This document shows positions 1-8,088 of a DNA stretch of 34,274 bases, piece after piece (within the stretch, counting starts at the first letter, position 1; each line of letters starts with the position of its first letter). The stretch covers positions 1 through 34,274 of the forward strand of contig JAHYIY010000027.1 of NCBI GenBank assembly GCA_019429255.1, given 5' to 3'. A program made the translations under genes and the position numbers. The notes beneath the pieces were generated by a model, which ran no database searches, was not told where the DNA came from, and saw only the letters and a program-made list of their open reading frames with translations. Source of the stretch: Desulfuromonadales bacterium (GTDB lineage: Bacteria; Desulfobacterota; Desulfuromonadia; Desulfuromonadales; Geopsychrobacteraceae).

Positions 1-3
1 AAC

Positions 4-190
4 CGTGAGCCGTGAGCTGTGAGCGGTAACTGCTTACTGCTTACTGCTTACTGCTTACTGCTTACTGCTTACTGCTTACTGCTTACTGCTTACTGCTTAC
101 CGCTTACCGCTTACCGCTTACCGCTTACTGCTTACTGCTTACTCGTCACTCGTTACTCATCACTCATCACTCATCACTCATCACTCGTCC
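4..190. repeat. Heptanucleotide tandem repeat array
   Basis: Almost the whole stretch has a 7-bp period. It opens with three GTGAGCY-like units (4-24), continues with about 16 units of CTGCTTA or CCGCTTA (about 30-142), and ends with about 7 units of the CTCATCA/CTCGTCA type (about 142-190). The last units run through the lipB stop codon and into its final codons. Unit variants are grouped in blocks (CTGCTTA, then CCGCTTA, then CTGCTTA, then CTCATCA), which suggests expansion by slippage. Because 7 is not a multiple of 3, copy-number change would shift any frame read through it. The array may extend left of the window. No CRISPR-like spacers are present. Confidence 0.95.
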
Positions 191-855
191 CCATAAACAG
201 GCTGATACCCGAATTGCTGACAAAACAGCTTCACCACCTGCTCTTTGATTTGCTGCATGTCAACCGGCTTGCCGGTTTCCCGGGTCAGGGAGGTTATCTG
301 CTCGTTCGGCACCCCGCAGGGGACAATCAGAGCAAAGGTCGACAAATCATTATGCAGATTCAAAGCTATCCCGTGAGAGGTGACCCAGCGTTTCAAGGCA
401 ATGCCGAAACTGCAGATTTTTCGCCCTTTCACCCAGACCCCCGGGCTGCCTGGTTTCAACTCACCGACGACATCATATTGCGCCAGCAGATCGACAACAA
501 CCTGGAGGAAGCTGGAGGTAAAATGGCGCAGGTCCCTAACGGGCAATTCAAGCACCGGATAAACCACCAACTGGCCTGGCTCATGGGCAGTGGCCAAGCC
601 ACCACGATTCACCCGCTGCAAGGTGACGCCACGCTGGGCAAATTCCCCATCCCGACAACGCAAATCGGAGTCCCCTGCGCGCCGGCCGAGGGTAACGGTT
701 GGTGGATGTTCAGTCAGTATCAGGGCATTGGTACCACGGCCTGACAACAGGGCCTGAACCATCGCGTTCTGCCGGACACAAGCTTCGTTGTAGATAACCA
801 CGCCCCAATCCTGGACTTGCAGTAAAGGGGCGCTATGAGACATCATGTTTTCCAT
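181..855 (-). CDS. lipB: Octanoyltransferase LipB
   Basis: LipB moves the octanoyl group from octanoyl-ACP to lipoyl domains, the first step of lipoate assembly, in the cytoplasm. At 224 aa it is of normal length. Visible family marks are HPPTVTLG at residues 50-57, the RGG...HEPGQLV segment at 84-97 (the family more often has HGPGQLV), the GRKICSFGI segment with the expected catalytic Lys146, and VPCGVP with the nucleophile Cys180. The start is uncertain. Three in-frame ATGs (855, 846, 843) lie close together without a strong Shine-Dalgarno, and GGA inside the first codons would best serve the 846 or 843 start. The 3' end is built from heptanucleotide repeat units, so the last residues may vary between strains. 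No lipA is adjacent. Confidence 0.95.
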   Translation of the reverse strand: MENMMSHSAPLLQVQDWGVVIYNEACVRQNAMVQALLSGRGTNALILTEHPPTVTLGRRAGDSDLRCRDGEFAQRGVTLQRVNRGGLATAHEPGQLVVYPVLELPVRDLRHFTSSFLQVVVDLLAQYDVVGELKPGSPGVWVKGRKICSFGIALKRWVTSHGIALNLHNDLSTFALIVPCGVPNEQITSLTRETGKPVDMQQIKEQVVKLFCQQFGYQPVYGDE

Positions 856-918
856 AACATTCAGAAAGAAGGAAAGAAATAGCTGGACACCTGCCCCCCC
901 CTGGACAGCACTAACACA

Positions 919-1110
919 TCATTTTTTCCGCTGCTTCGTCAAGCCGTAATAACGCCCGCGCAAGGTACTGCGAACCGGATCCTCCCCCAGCACTACCCAG
1001 CTGTTGTTACGTTCAATCCGCTCTATCTCGCTCATCAGAATCATTTCGTCGAGAACTTCAGACGGAACCAGGTCGATGCGACCATCTTTAAAACGCACCC
1101 TGATCAACAT
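919..1110 (-). CDS. Small conserved protein, GSU3473-like
   Basis: A 63-aa basic protein opening with MLIRVRFKDGRIDLV, followed by a V-x-x-E-V-L-D-E-M-I segment and an SWVVLGEDPVR segment. The pattern resembles the small Geobacter-type family named after GSU3473, whose function is not known. The recognition is from memory of the pattern and is moderate. I chose the ATG at 1110 over the upstream ATG at 1125 because a GGAGAA ribosome-binding site sits about 8 bases before it and the family begins at this point. It lies between lipB and the BioD-like ATPase on the same strand, with gaps of about 60-80 bp, so it may be co-transcribed. No membrane segment, signal peptide or metal motif is visible. 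Confidence 0.7.
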   Translation of the reverse strand: MLIRVRFKDGRIDLVPSEVLDEMILMSEIERIERNNSWVVLGEDPVRSTLRGRYYGLTKQRKK

Positions 1111-1187
1111 ACTTTTTTTCTCCATTGGTTAAGTCGCAAATATAGGTTCCGTAATCAGCTCAAGACGGCTCTGTGCCGGCATCACCT

Positions 1188-2285
1188 TCAATCGTCAAGC
1201 AATGCATCAATCTCGTCAAAGTCCAATCTTTTTTCGGCCAGTTCGGTCAACAACTTGAGTTTGTGCGTATCTTCCACCGTCAATTTGGAAACATCGTCAC
1301 TGATCATTTCAAAAACGGTTGATGAGGTGCGTTTGGCGATCATATAGGGGATGCCACTACTGTTAATAATTTTCATGGTAATATGGCTGATCTGACTCGA
1401 ACCCGGAATAATCAAGCCGGCAATCTTGGGACGATATTCATCCAGATGATAGAGGTTGGACAGGGTTACCAGCAATTCATCACGACTGCTGTTGACAATC
1501 GCCAGGGTAGAGTCGCGCAGCAACTCCACCACCCGTTGCGCTGAAGCAGCGCAAATCTGCACATGATGAATAATGCGTTGGGCCTGATCGGGATTGGCTT
1601 TTAATTCAACTTCTAGTACCCCGGCAATACGCCGCATGGTCGGATTGGCCAGGATCGGCTGATAATTGAACCCGCCCAACACCTTGATATCTTCGTCAGC
1701 GAAGGCCATTTCCAGATACTTCAACGTCTGATCACGTTTTTCCGGGATTATCTTGTTGACCAGGATCGCCTTCACCCGCGCCTGCTCTTTTTGAAACAAC
1801 GCCAGGTTGAGCTGTGCGGCATCAACTACATTGCCGAGCCCACCACCGGTAACCAACAGTACCGTCGCCCCGGTAACCCTGGCAATATGCGCATTGTTGC
1901 ACCCTAGCAGGGTGCCAACCCCGGTATGACCGGCACCTTCAATAATAAGAAAATCATTTTTTTCATCCAGTTTCCTGATTGCCCCAAATACTTGATCGCG
2001 GATCTGCTCGCGGGATAATTCTCCATCCATCACCCGGCGCGTATCACCGTTTTTAAGAACAAAGGGGGACATCAGTTGCAGGTCGTCCTCGAGGCCAAAA
2101 TAACGTGCCATCAATACCGCATCTTTATCTGCTGCCTGACCCTGAAACTCAGCCGGTTTGGGCCCGATCGGCTTGATGAACCCGACATTTTTGTATTTAC
2201 GCAACGCCATATGCATCAGGGATAAACTGGTGGTCGTTTTACCACTGTTCATGCCGGTTGCGGCGATAAATATTTTGCGCGCCAT
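1188..2285 (-). CDS. BioD-like P-loop ATPase with DRTGG-type domain
   Basis: 365 aa. The N-terminal half is a dethiobiotin-synthetase-like P-loop domain with Walker A GMNSGKT at residues 11-17 and a conserved IIEGAGHTGVG segment near residue 115. The C-terminal half resembles the DRTGG domain. This pair of domains forms the N-terminal regulatory half of long bacterial phosphotransacetylases, but here the catalytic PTA domain is absent. A separate short phosphotransacetylase lies at 13432-14433. By analogy it may sense or regulate acetyl-phosphate metabolism, but its substrate cannot be read from sequence. A real biotin-synthesis role is unlikely, since there are no bio genes nearby and the C-terminal half is foreign to BioD. 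The start has a good AAGGAG Shine-Dalgarno. Confidence 0.82.
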   Translation of the reverse strand: MARKIFIAATGMNSGKTTTSLSLMHMALRKYKNVGFIKPIGPKPAEFQGQAADKDAVLMARYFGLEDDLQLMSPFVLKNGDTRRVMDGELSREQIRDQVFGAIRKLDEKNDFLIIEGAGHTGVGTLLGCNNAHIARVTGATVLLVTGGGLGNVVDAAQLNLALFQKEQARVKAILVNKIIPEKRDQTLKYLEMAFADEDIKVLGGFNYQPILANPTMRRIAGVLEVELKANPDQAQRIIHHVQICAASAQRVVELLRDSTLAIVNSSRDELLVTLSNLYHLDEYRPKIAGLIIPGSSQISHITMKIINSSGIPYMIAKRTSSTVFEMISDDVSKLTVEDTHKLKLLTELAEKRLDFDEIDALLDD

Positions 2286-2416
2286 GATCCATCTCCTTGA
2301 ATGCTGTTGCAGGGTACCGTATAAAATAATTTAACAGAAAAGTCACGCAAAGTTCAGATACCGGATCGGATTTGACAATATTGATTAACAACCCCGACGA
2401 GAACCACGGAGACAGC

Positions 2417-3193
2417 ATGAACAGCAAACAGATCAGCTTCACCAATCCTGACAGCGGTCATCAACTCGCAGGCATCATCGATTTGCCTGAAAAAGCCCAG
2501 CCACGCGGCTGGGCGCTGTTTGCTCACTGCTTTACCTGCGGCAAAAACCTTAAATCAACCCGCCATATCAGCCGCGCCCTGACGCGTCAACAGATGGGGG
2601 TACTACGCTTCGATTTTACCGGTCTTGGTGACAGTCAGGGGGACTTTGCATCTTCCCACCTGTCATCAAATATCGGTGATCTGGTGGCTGCTGCCAACTG
2701 GCTCAAGCAGAACGCTCAGGGTCCGGATATTCTGATTGGCCATTCCTTTGGCGGCGCTGCCGTATTGCAGGCAACAAGCCTTATCCCTGCGGTGCGCGCG
2801 GTGGTAACCATCGCCGCACCTTTTGATCCGAAGCATGTGACTCATCTGCTGAACACGGCTATGAAAGAAATCAAAGAAAAAGGCTCGGCCAGGGTTGACA
2901 TTGCCGGGCGGAGTTTTACCCTTGGCAAGGAGTTTGTTGCCGATCTGGCAACCCACAAGTCGGAAGAGAGAATCAGAAAACTCGGGCGCCCGTTACTGGT
3001 GTTGCATTCACCAGGTGACCCGGTGGTCGACATTGATAATGCACGACTGATTTTTCAGGCGGCCAGACATCCCAAATCCTTTATCAGCCTCGATCATACC
3101 GATCATCTCCTGTCAAAGGAGGCAGATGCCCTGTATGTTGGCGAGCTGATTGCCTGTTGGGCCAGCCGCTACCTGGGAGCTGACAAGGAGTAA
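2417..3193 (+). CDS. Alpha/beta hydrolase (OsmC-associated type)
   Basis: 258 aa, cytoplasmic, no signal peptide. The fold is shown by the HCFTCGKNL oxyanion-region segment, the nucleophile elbow GHSFGG (Ser110), a late Asp in SPGDPVVD (Asp201) and His in LDHTDHLL (His227 or 230). The LRFDFTGLGDSQGDF segment is typical of the hydrolase domain that in many bacteria is fused to an OsmC peroxidase domain. No OsmC part is present here. The substrate is unknown. I chose the ATG at 2417 because CACGGAG lies just upstream. A longer reading from TTG at 2372 has no such site. It is transcribed divergently from the BioD-like ATPase, with about 130 bp between them. Confidence 0.88.
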   Translation: MNSKQISFTNPDSGHQLAGIIDLPEKAQPRGWALFAHCFTCGKNLKSTRHISRALTRQQMGVLRFDFTGLGDSQGDFASSHLSSNIGDLVAAANWLKQNAQGPDILIGHSFGGAAVLQATSLIPAVRAVVTIAAPFDPKHVTHLLNTAMKEIKEKGSARVDIAGRSFTLGKEFVADLATHKSEERIRKLGRPLLVLHSPGDPVVDIDNARLIFQAARHPKSFISLDHTDHLLSKEADALYVGELIACWASRYLGADKE

Positions 3194-3207
3194 AACCTGC
3201 TGGAAAA

Positions 3208-5109
3208 TCAGCCAATCAATTGCCGCCGCCCCTCCACTTTGACCAGTTTGCGGATGCGGACGGCAATGTGCTCGGCATCAAGGCCAAGGGCGGCATAAAG
3301 TTGCCCCTGCGAACCCTGCTCAATAAAGGCATCGGGGATACCAAGACGTACCACCGGTACCTGCAGCCCGACATCACTGAGCAGTTCCAGAACGGCTGAG
3401 CCAAAGCCCCCCTGCAGCACATTTTCCTCCACTGTCATGACAAAGGGGGTCGCTTCCGCCAGGGCTATGATTTGCGTACGATCGAGCGGCTTGATAAAGC
3501 GTGCGTCCAACACACTGACTTCAACCCCCTCTTGGGCCAGCTCCTCTGCGGCGGCAAGAGCTTCGCGAACCATATTGCCGACGGCGATAACTAACCCGTC
3601 TTTGCCTTCACGCAGCAACTCAGCCTGGCCGATGGCAACCGGCTCAATCGTCGCGGGCAGGGCAACCCCCGTCCCCTTGCCACGGGGATAGCGATAGGCA
3701 AAGGGACCTTCTACGGTCAGCGCCGTTTTCATCAGCCGCTGCAGTTCATATTCATCACGTGGAGCAGCCAGAATCATATTGGGAATCGAACGCAAGAAAG
3801 ACAGATCAAAGGCACCATGGTGGGTCGGGCCGTCAGCTCCGACCAGACCACCACGATCAAGGGCCAGGGTCACCGGCAGGTTCTGCAGACAGACATCGTG
3901 CAATACCTGGTCAAAAGCGCGTTGCATAAAGGTCGAATAGATCGCGACAACCGGGCGCAATCCGCGGGCAGCCAGACCGGCAGCAAAGGTGACGGCGTGC
4001 TGTTCAGCAATGCCGACATCATAAAAGCGCTGCGGATAGAGTTGTGCAAATTGTTTTAAGCCGGTGCCTTCCGCCATGGCGGCGGTAATAGCGACAATCC
4101 GCTTATCCTCAGCGGCGAGAGCGACCAGAGTGCGGCCAAAAACTTCGGTGTAGGACGGGGGCACATCGGCAGCGGGCGCCGCAACTTCGCCGGTTTGCGC
4201 GTCGAAGGGGCCGATCCCATGAAATTTGGGTGGGTTTTTTTCCGCCGGCTCATAGCCGCGACCTTTTTGAGTCAATATGTGCAGCAGCACCGGGCCTTTA
4301 ATCTGGGCTGCATTGTGCAGGGTTTCCATCAGATCATCGAGGTTATGCCCATCTAGGGGGCCAAAATAGTCAAAACCGAACCCCTCAAAGAGCATGCCCG
4401 GGGTCATAAAGCTTTTCAGCGATTCTTCGGCCCGTTTGGCGATACCGACCAGATCACGACCAATGCCGGGGATATAGTTCAGCAGATTTTCCGTTTCCTT
4501 TTTGAACCGGATAAAGGTATCGGAGGTCATCTTGCGGCTCATGAACGACGAAAGGGCACCGACATTGCGCGAAATCGACATCTCGTTGTCGTTCAATATA
4601 ACCACCATCTTCTGTTTCAGATGACCGGCATGATTGAGGGCTTCAAACGCCATTCCGGCAGTGAGTGAACCATCGCCGATGACCGCGACAATCCGGTCAT
4701 CAGCACCCAGGATATCCCCGGCAGCGGCCATCCCCAGAGCAGCAGAGACCGAGGTGCTGGAATGGCCGACATCAAAGACATCGTGAATGCTTTCCTTACG
4801 CTTGGGGAAGCCGCTGAGACCTCGCCATTGACGCAGGGTAGCAAATTGCCCCTGCCGACCGGTCAACAGCTTGTGCGCGTAGGCCTGATGCCCGACATCC
4901 CAGATAATTTTGTCTGCGGGTGAATTGAAGACCCGATGCAAGGCAATGGTCAGCTCAACAACCCCCAGGGAACTGCCCAGATGCCCACCATTTGCGGCCA
5001 CCGTTGTCACGATCTGTTCACGCAGTTCGCGCGCTAATTGGGGCAGTTGTTTCTTGTCGAGGGCTTTAAGCTGCTCCGGCGACTGAATCTGCGACAATAG
5101 CCTTTCCAT
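3208..5109 (-). CDS. dxs: 1-deoxy-D-xylulose-5-phosphate synthase
   Basis: DXS condenses pyruvate and glyceraldehyde-3-phosphate with thiamin diphosphate, the first step of the non-mevalonate isoprenoid pathway. The protein is full length at 633 aa. The ThDP/Mg motif starts with GDG at 145-147 and ends with NDN near 173. [10 protein letters not shown] lies near residue 71, and [10 protein letters not shown] contains the catalytic Glu near 369. The transketolase C-terminal domain follows ([16 protein letters not shown], then PLDRTQI). The start has a clear AAGGAGAG site. It is the last gene of a co-directional xseA-xseB-ispA-dxs set, 60 bp behind ispA. The enzyme depends on thiamin diphosphate, whose thiazole genes are in the same window. 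Confidence 0.98.
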   Translation of the reverse strand: MERLLSQIQSPEQLKALDKKQLPQLARELREQIVTTVAANGGHLGSSLGVVELTIALHRVFNSPADKIIWDVGHQAYAHKLLTGRQGQFATLRQWRGLSGFPKRKESIHDVFDVGHSSTSVSAALGMAAAGDILGADDRIVAVIGDGSLTAGMAFEALNHAGHLKQKMVVILNDNEMSISRNVGALSSFMSRKMTSDTFIRFKKETENLLNYIPGIGRDLVGIAKRAEESLKSFMTPGMLFEGFGFDYFGPLDGHNLDDLMETLHNAAQIKGPVLLHILTQKGRGYEPAEKNPPKFHGIGPFDAQTGEVAAPAADVPPSYTEVFGRTLVALAAEDKRIVAITAAMAEGTGLKQFAQLYPQRFYDVGIAEQHAVTFAAGLAARGLRPVVAIYSTFMQRAFDQVLHDVCLQNLPVTLALDRGGLVGADGPTHHGAFDLSFLRSIPNMILAAPRDEYELQRLMKTALTVEGPFAYRYPRGKGTGVALPATIEPVAIGQAELLREGKDGLVIAVGNMVREALAAAEELAQEGVEVSVLDARFIKPLDRTQIIALAEATPFVMTVEENVLQGGFGSAVLELLSDVGLQVPVVRLGIPDAFIEQGSQGQLYAALGLDAEHIAVRIRKLVKVEGRRQLIG

Positions 5110-5169
5110 TTACTCTCCTTGTCAACCGGATTTAACCGGCAAGTTCCGTCACATCGTGCACCACAGAGA

Positions 5170-6075
5170 TCAGTATGAACGTTCAATAATATAACGCGCA
5201 ATAGCTCGGAGCGGCTGCGCCTCTTCACCAAAAAGTTGCAAAGAGTCAATGGCAATGTCATTAAGTTCACGAGCGCGCTGCTGCGCCTCTGCTAAACCAA
5301 AAAAACCCGGATAAGTTGCTTTGCCACGTTGCTGGTCGCTGCCGCTGCGTTTACCCAGCTCATCAGTCATGGCCGTCACATCGAGGATATCATCAGCAAT
5401 CTGGAATGCCAAACCGGCCGCAGCAGCATAACGCTGCAGCGCCTCGCGCTGTTGCGCTAACGCACCACCAACGATCGCTCCTATTCCCACCGCCGCCTTG
5501 ATCAGTGCACCGGTTTTGTGGGTATGGATATATTCAAGAATCGGCAGATCAATGGTGGACCCTTCCACTTCCATATCGACCATCTGACCACCGACCATGC
5601 CACGGGTACCGGCATGGGTTGCCAGCAGATTGATGATTGCCAGACGATCAGCGGTAGTGACATCCGTTAACACATCATTGCGACTGAGCAAGACAAAGGC
5701 TTCAGTTAATAAACCGTCGCCGGCAAGAATAGCTGTCGCCTCGCCATAGACCTTGTGGTTGGTCGGACGCCCGCGGCGCAAATCGTCATTATCCATGGCC
5801 GGCAGATCGTCATGAATCAGCGAATAGGCGTGGATCATCTCAACCGCACAGGCTGCCGGCAGAGCCTTTCGGGGATCACCACCAACCGCCTCACAAGCCG
5901 CCAGCAACAACACCGGGCGAATACGCTTGCCGCCGCCCAACACCGAATAACGCATCGCTTCATGGAGTCGGTCGGGACGAATCGCGGCAGCCGGCATAAA
6001 TCGGTGGAGAGCCTCTTCAATCAATGCCAGTTGCCGACCAAGATAAGCTTGCAATTCGCCACCATTAGTGTCCAT
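5170..6075 (-). CDS. ispA: Farnesyl/geranylgeranyl diphosphate synthase
   Basis: A short-chain trans-prenyl diphosphate synthase of 301 aa, cytoplasmic. The first Asp-rich motif is HDDLPAMDNDD (Asp89, Asp90, Asp95) and the second is QIADDILD (near 225-232). GGGKRIRP at 47-54 is the expected substrate-binding segment. A longer upstream reading exists, but MDTNGGELQ at 6075 fits the family's usual start and gives an 11-bp overlap with the xseB end, as in many xseB-ispA pairs. Whether the product is FPP or GGPP cannot be decided with certainty. The small-residue region before the first motif fits an IspA-type enzyme. Its product feeds quinone and undecaprenyl chains. Confidence 0.95.
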   Translation of the reverse strand: MDTNGGELQAYLGRQLALIEEALHRFMPAAAIRPDRLHEAMRYSVLGGGKRIRPVLLLAACEAVGGDPRKALPAACAVEMIHAYSLIHDDLPAMDNDDLRRGRPTNHKVYGEATAILAGDGLLTEAFVLLSRNDVLTDVTTADRLAIINLLATHAGTRGMVGGQMVDMEVEGSTIDLPILEYIHTHKTGALIKAAVGIGAIVGGALAQQREALQRYAAAAGLAFQIADDILDVTAMTDELGKRSGSDQQRGKATYPGFFGLAEAQQRARELNDIAIDSLQLFGEEAQPLRAIARYIIERSY

Positions 6076-6292
6076 TGAGGGGCACTCGCGCTTCGCTGCC
6101 ATCGGCCTGCAGGAGCAATTGTTCGACTTTAAGCTCCACCGTCCGCAAGGATTCACGGCACAAATCGGCTTCTTTTACCCCGGCACTGAACACCGCAAGG
6201 GCTTTTTCCAGAGAAAGTTCCCCCGACTCCAACTGTTCAACGGCATCTTCAAGCCGCTGCAGTGCCGCCTCAAAACCGTTCTTCTTAGACAT
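6065..6292 (-). CDS. xseB: Exodeoxyribonuclease VII small subunit
   Basis: A 75-aa all-helical subunit that binds XseA in exonuclease VII, which degrades single-stranded DNA in repair. The family motif is plain: FEAALQRLEDAVEQLESGEL at residues 7-26, then SLEKALAVFSAGVKEADLCR. The ATG at 6292 is the start because everything before it in the open frame is unlike the family and overlaps a repeat element. It normally follows xseA closely, but here a 217-bp gap holding palindromic element copy A separates them. The 3' end overlaps ispA by 11 bp. Confidence 0.96.
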   Translation of the reverse strand: MSKKNGFEAALQRLEDAVEQLESGELSLEKALAVFSAGVKEADLCRESLRTVELKVEQLLLQADGSEARVPLNGH

Positions 6293-6319
6293 ATGATTAT
6301 CCCTTAAACTTTGTTTAAT

Positions 6320-6474
6320 GTAACTATTCACTACTATCCTTGCGCAGAATCGGGGCTCCTGTGGCAAGGGTATTTGTCGCCACGGACGGCGACAACAAGC
6401 GGTCATGGCTGACCCAACGGGAAACAATCGCGTCCCTTGACATAGGAGCCGAAGATCCAGTGCTGAACAGGTAC
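6320..6474. repeat. Nested palindromic element, copy A
   Basis: About 155 bp between xseB and xseA. Outer ends are GTAACTATTCAC (6320-6331) and GTGCTGAACAGGTAC (6460-6474), which are imperfect inverted repeats of each other. Inner inverted repeats are CTCCTGTGGCAAGGG (6356-6370) and CCCTTGACATAGGAG (6434-6448), matching at 13 of 15 positions. The core has a perfect 8-bp hairpin, TTGTCGCC (6374-6381) and GGCGACAA (6388-6395), followed by AAGCGGTCATGG. It contains a slightly longer, diverged stretch on the right (about 6407-6433). The same sequence family recurs at 7811 and 14611. Confidence 0.93.
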
Positions 6475-6509
6475 TTTTTAACAATTATCAACACCCTGGT
6501 GGTTACAGG

Positions 6510-7763
6510 TCAAGAGGGATCCGCATCTTCTTGCGCTGGAGCCGTCACTGCGGTCACCTTCACCTGCAATTGACCTTGCGCCAGAGTAACGCGCAAATCA
6601 TCATGACATTGTACCTGTCTGCTGGAAAAAACTACTTCTGTGTCGCGCTGAACAATGGCATAACCGCGCCCCAGCACCGACATTGGCGATAAGGCGGCCA
6701 AACGCGCCGCCAGCAGATGGAGACGATGATGGCGGTTTTGACAAAGATGACGCATTCCCTGAGCAAGACGACCCAGCAGTTGGGCAATCTGCTGCTGTTG
6801 CCGGCGCAACTGTTCAGCTGGTGACTTGAGTCTTTTCTCGATGCCATCCAGACGGCTGGCAAGCAGATTGATCTGCCAGCGCATTTGCCGGCCGAGACGC
6901 AGCAGCAATTGGTCAAGATGGCGCTCCAGCTCGAGACGATTGTGGACAACCAGTTCCGCAGCGGCACTGGGGGTCGGCGCGCGCAAGTCGGCCACCAGAT
7001 CAGCGATGGTCACATCGGTTTCATGACCTACCGCCGCGATGATCGGGATCTGTGAAGCAGCGATGGCGCGCGCGACAACTTCTTCGTTGAATGCCCACAA
7101 ATCTTCTTTTGAGCCGCCACCACGACCGACAATCAAGACATTAACATCATCGTAACGATTGAGAGCGGCTATCCCGGCGGCTATCTCTGCGGCGGCGCCA
7201 ACACCCTGAACCCGGACCGGGTACAGCAAGACCGTCACACCGACCGCCCGGCGCCGTAGTATCTGCAAAATATCCTGAAATGCGGCCCCGCTGGCCGAAG
7301 TCACAATGCCGATGGTTTGTGGAAAGGCCGGCAGATTTTTTTTTCGTTCCCGAGCAAAAAGTCCTTCTTTTTCCAGACGCAACCGCACTTCCTCAAAAGC
7401 CTGTTGCAGGCTGCCGATCCCTTCGGGATTCATTTCTTCGACAATCAACTGCAGATCGCCACGTTGCGGATAAACCGACACCCGACCGCGACAAACAACG
7501 CTTTCGCCATCCTGTGGGCGAAAATTCAACAGACGCACCTGACTGCGAAACATGGCACAGCGGATCTGAGCTGATGAATCCTTCAAGGTGAAATAGAGAT
7601 GTCCGGAGCCAGGCCGTGACACATTGCTCAACTCCCCCTGAACCAGTACCTCGACAAAGTTGTCTTCGATTAGTCCCTGCAGGGCGCCGACCAGTTCGGC
7701 GACCTTAACTACCGCCGGGTTAAGATAAGCATCGATCACAGAAAGTTCCTCATTATCTCCCAT
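6510..7763 (-). CDS. xseA: Exodeoxyribonuclease VII large subunit
   Basis: The catalytic subunit of exonuclease VII, full length at 417 aa. The N-terminal OB-fold includes VQGELSNVSRPGSGHLYFTL near residues 42-61. The catalytic domain shows TIGIVTSASGAAFQD, the VGRGGGSKEDLWAFN segment and IPIIAAVGHETDVTIADLVA, followed by APTPSAAAE. A long helical region then ends in SPMSVLGRGYAIV, as expected for the family. The start ATG at 7763 is preceded by GGGTGG. Palindromic element copies lie both just upstream (copy B) and just downstream (copy A), so transcription of this gene and of xseB may be affected by them. Confidence 0.97.
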   Translation of the reverse strand: MGDNEELSVIDAYLNPAVVKVAELVGALQGLIEDNFVEVLVQGELSNVSRPGSGHLYFTLKDSSAQIRCAMFRSQVRLLNFRPQDGESVVCRGRVSVYPQRGDLQLIVEEMNPEGIGSLQQAFEEVRLRLEKEGLFARERKKNLPAFPQTIGIVTSASGAAFQDILQILRRRAVGVTVLLYPVRVQGVGAAAEIAAGIAALNRYDDVNVLIVGRGGGSKEDLWAFNEEVVARAIAASQIPIIAAVGHETDVTIADLVADLRAPTPSAAAELVVHNRLELERHLDQLLLRLGRQMRWQINLLASRLDGIEKRLKSPAEQLRRQQQQIAQLLGRLAQGMRHLCQNRHHRLHLLAARLAALSPMSVLGRGYAIVQRDTEVVFSSRQVQCHDDLRVTLAQGQLQVKVTAVTAPAQEDADPS

Positions 7764-8088
7764 CCACCCATAACCACAACCCTGTAGTGCCCCGATTGGT
7801 TCATTCCATCGTCACTAATCAGCTATGCCCTTGTGCAGGGCCTTTGGCTCCTGTGACAAGGGTGTTTGTCGCCATGGATGGCGACAACAAGCGGTCATGG
7901 ACGGCGAAAAGCGCCCCTTGACAGAGGATCCCCGATCCGGTGCTGAACAGATACATTCCATTTTGGCCCTTTTGGCCGGTGGCTGGGTTACGACTCCAGA
8001 ATTTAGCGCACACCAGGCCGGGGTCGAGGCGCCTAGTCAACGACCAAAAGGCCTCAGAATGATCTAAACGGACCAACCAAACGTGACA
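7764..8088. other. Intergenic gap holding palindromic element copy B
   Basis: 325 bp between the deacetylase gene and xseA on the minus strand. About 145 bp of it is element copy B (7811-7954). In the remaining 7955-8088 I see no open frame with a ribosome-binding site, no tRNA and no clear promoter. A GGCCCTTTTGGCC short inverted repeat near 7965-7980 is the only other structure. xseA may therefore be read through from upstream or start from a promoter inside the gap. Confidence 0.6.
7811..7954. repeat. Nested palindromic element, copy B
   Basis: 144 bp. The left flank (from GTCACTAATC at 7811) is more diverged than in the other copies but still aligns. The right flank ends GGTGCTGAACAGATAC (7939-7954), as in copy C. 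Inner inverted repeats are CTCCTGTGACAAGGG (7848-7862) and CCCTTGACAGAGGAT (7915-7929). The core hairpin is TTGTCGCC (7866-7873), loop ATGGAT, GGCGACAA (7880-7887), followed by GCGGTCATGG. The core has the same orientation relative to the flanks as copy A. Confidence 0.93.

Noticed and set aside
4-190. Possible CRISPR array
   Set aside because: Units are 7 bp, contiguous and without spacers.
19-744. Open frame of 241 codons opposite lipB with repeated LLLTAYC residues
   Set aside because: Its first part is only a translation of the heptanucleotide repeat and the rest is antisense to lipB.
2239-2445. 68-codon minus-strand frame over the hydrolase start
   Set aside because: It overlaps two well-supported starts on opposite strands and has no ribosome-binding site of its own.
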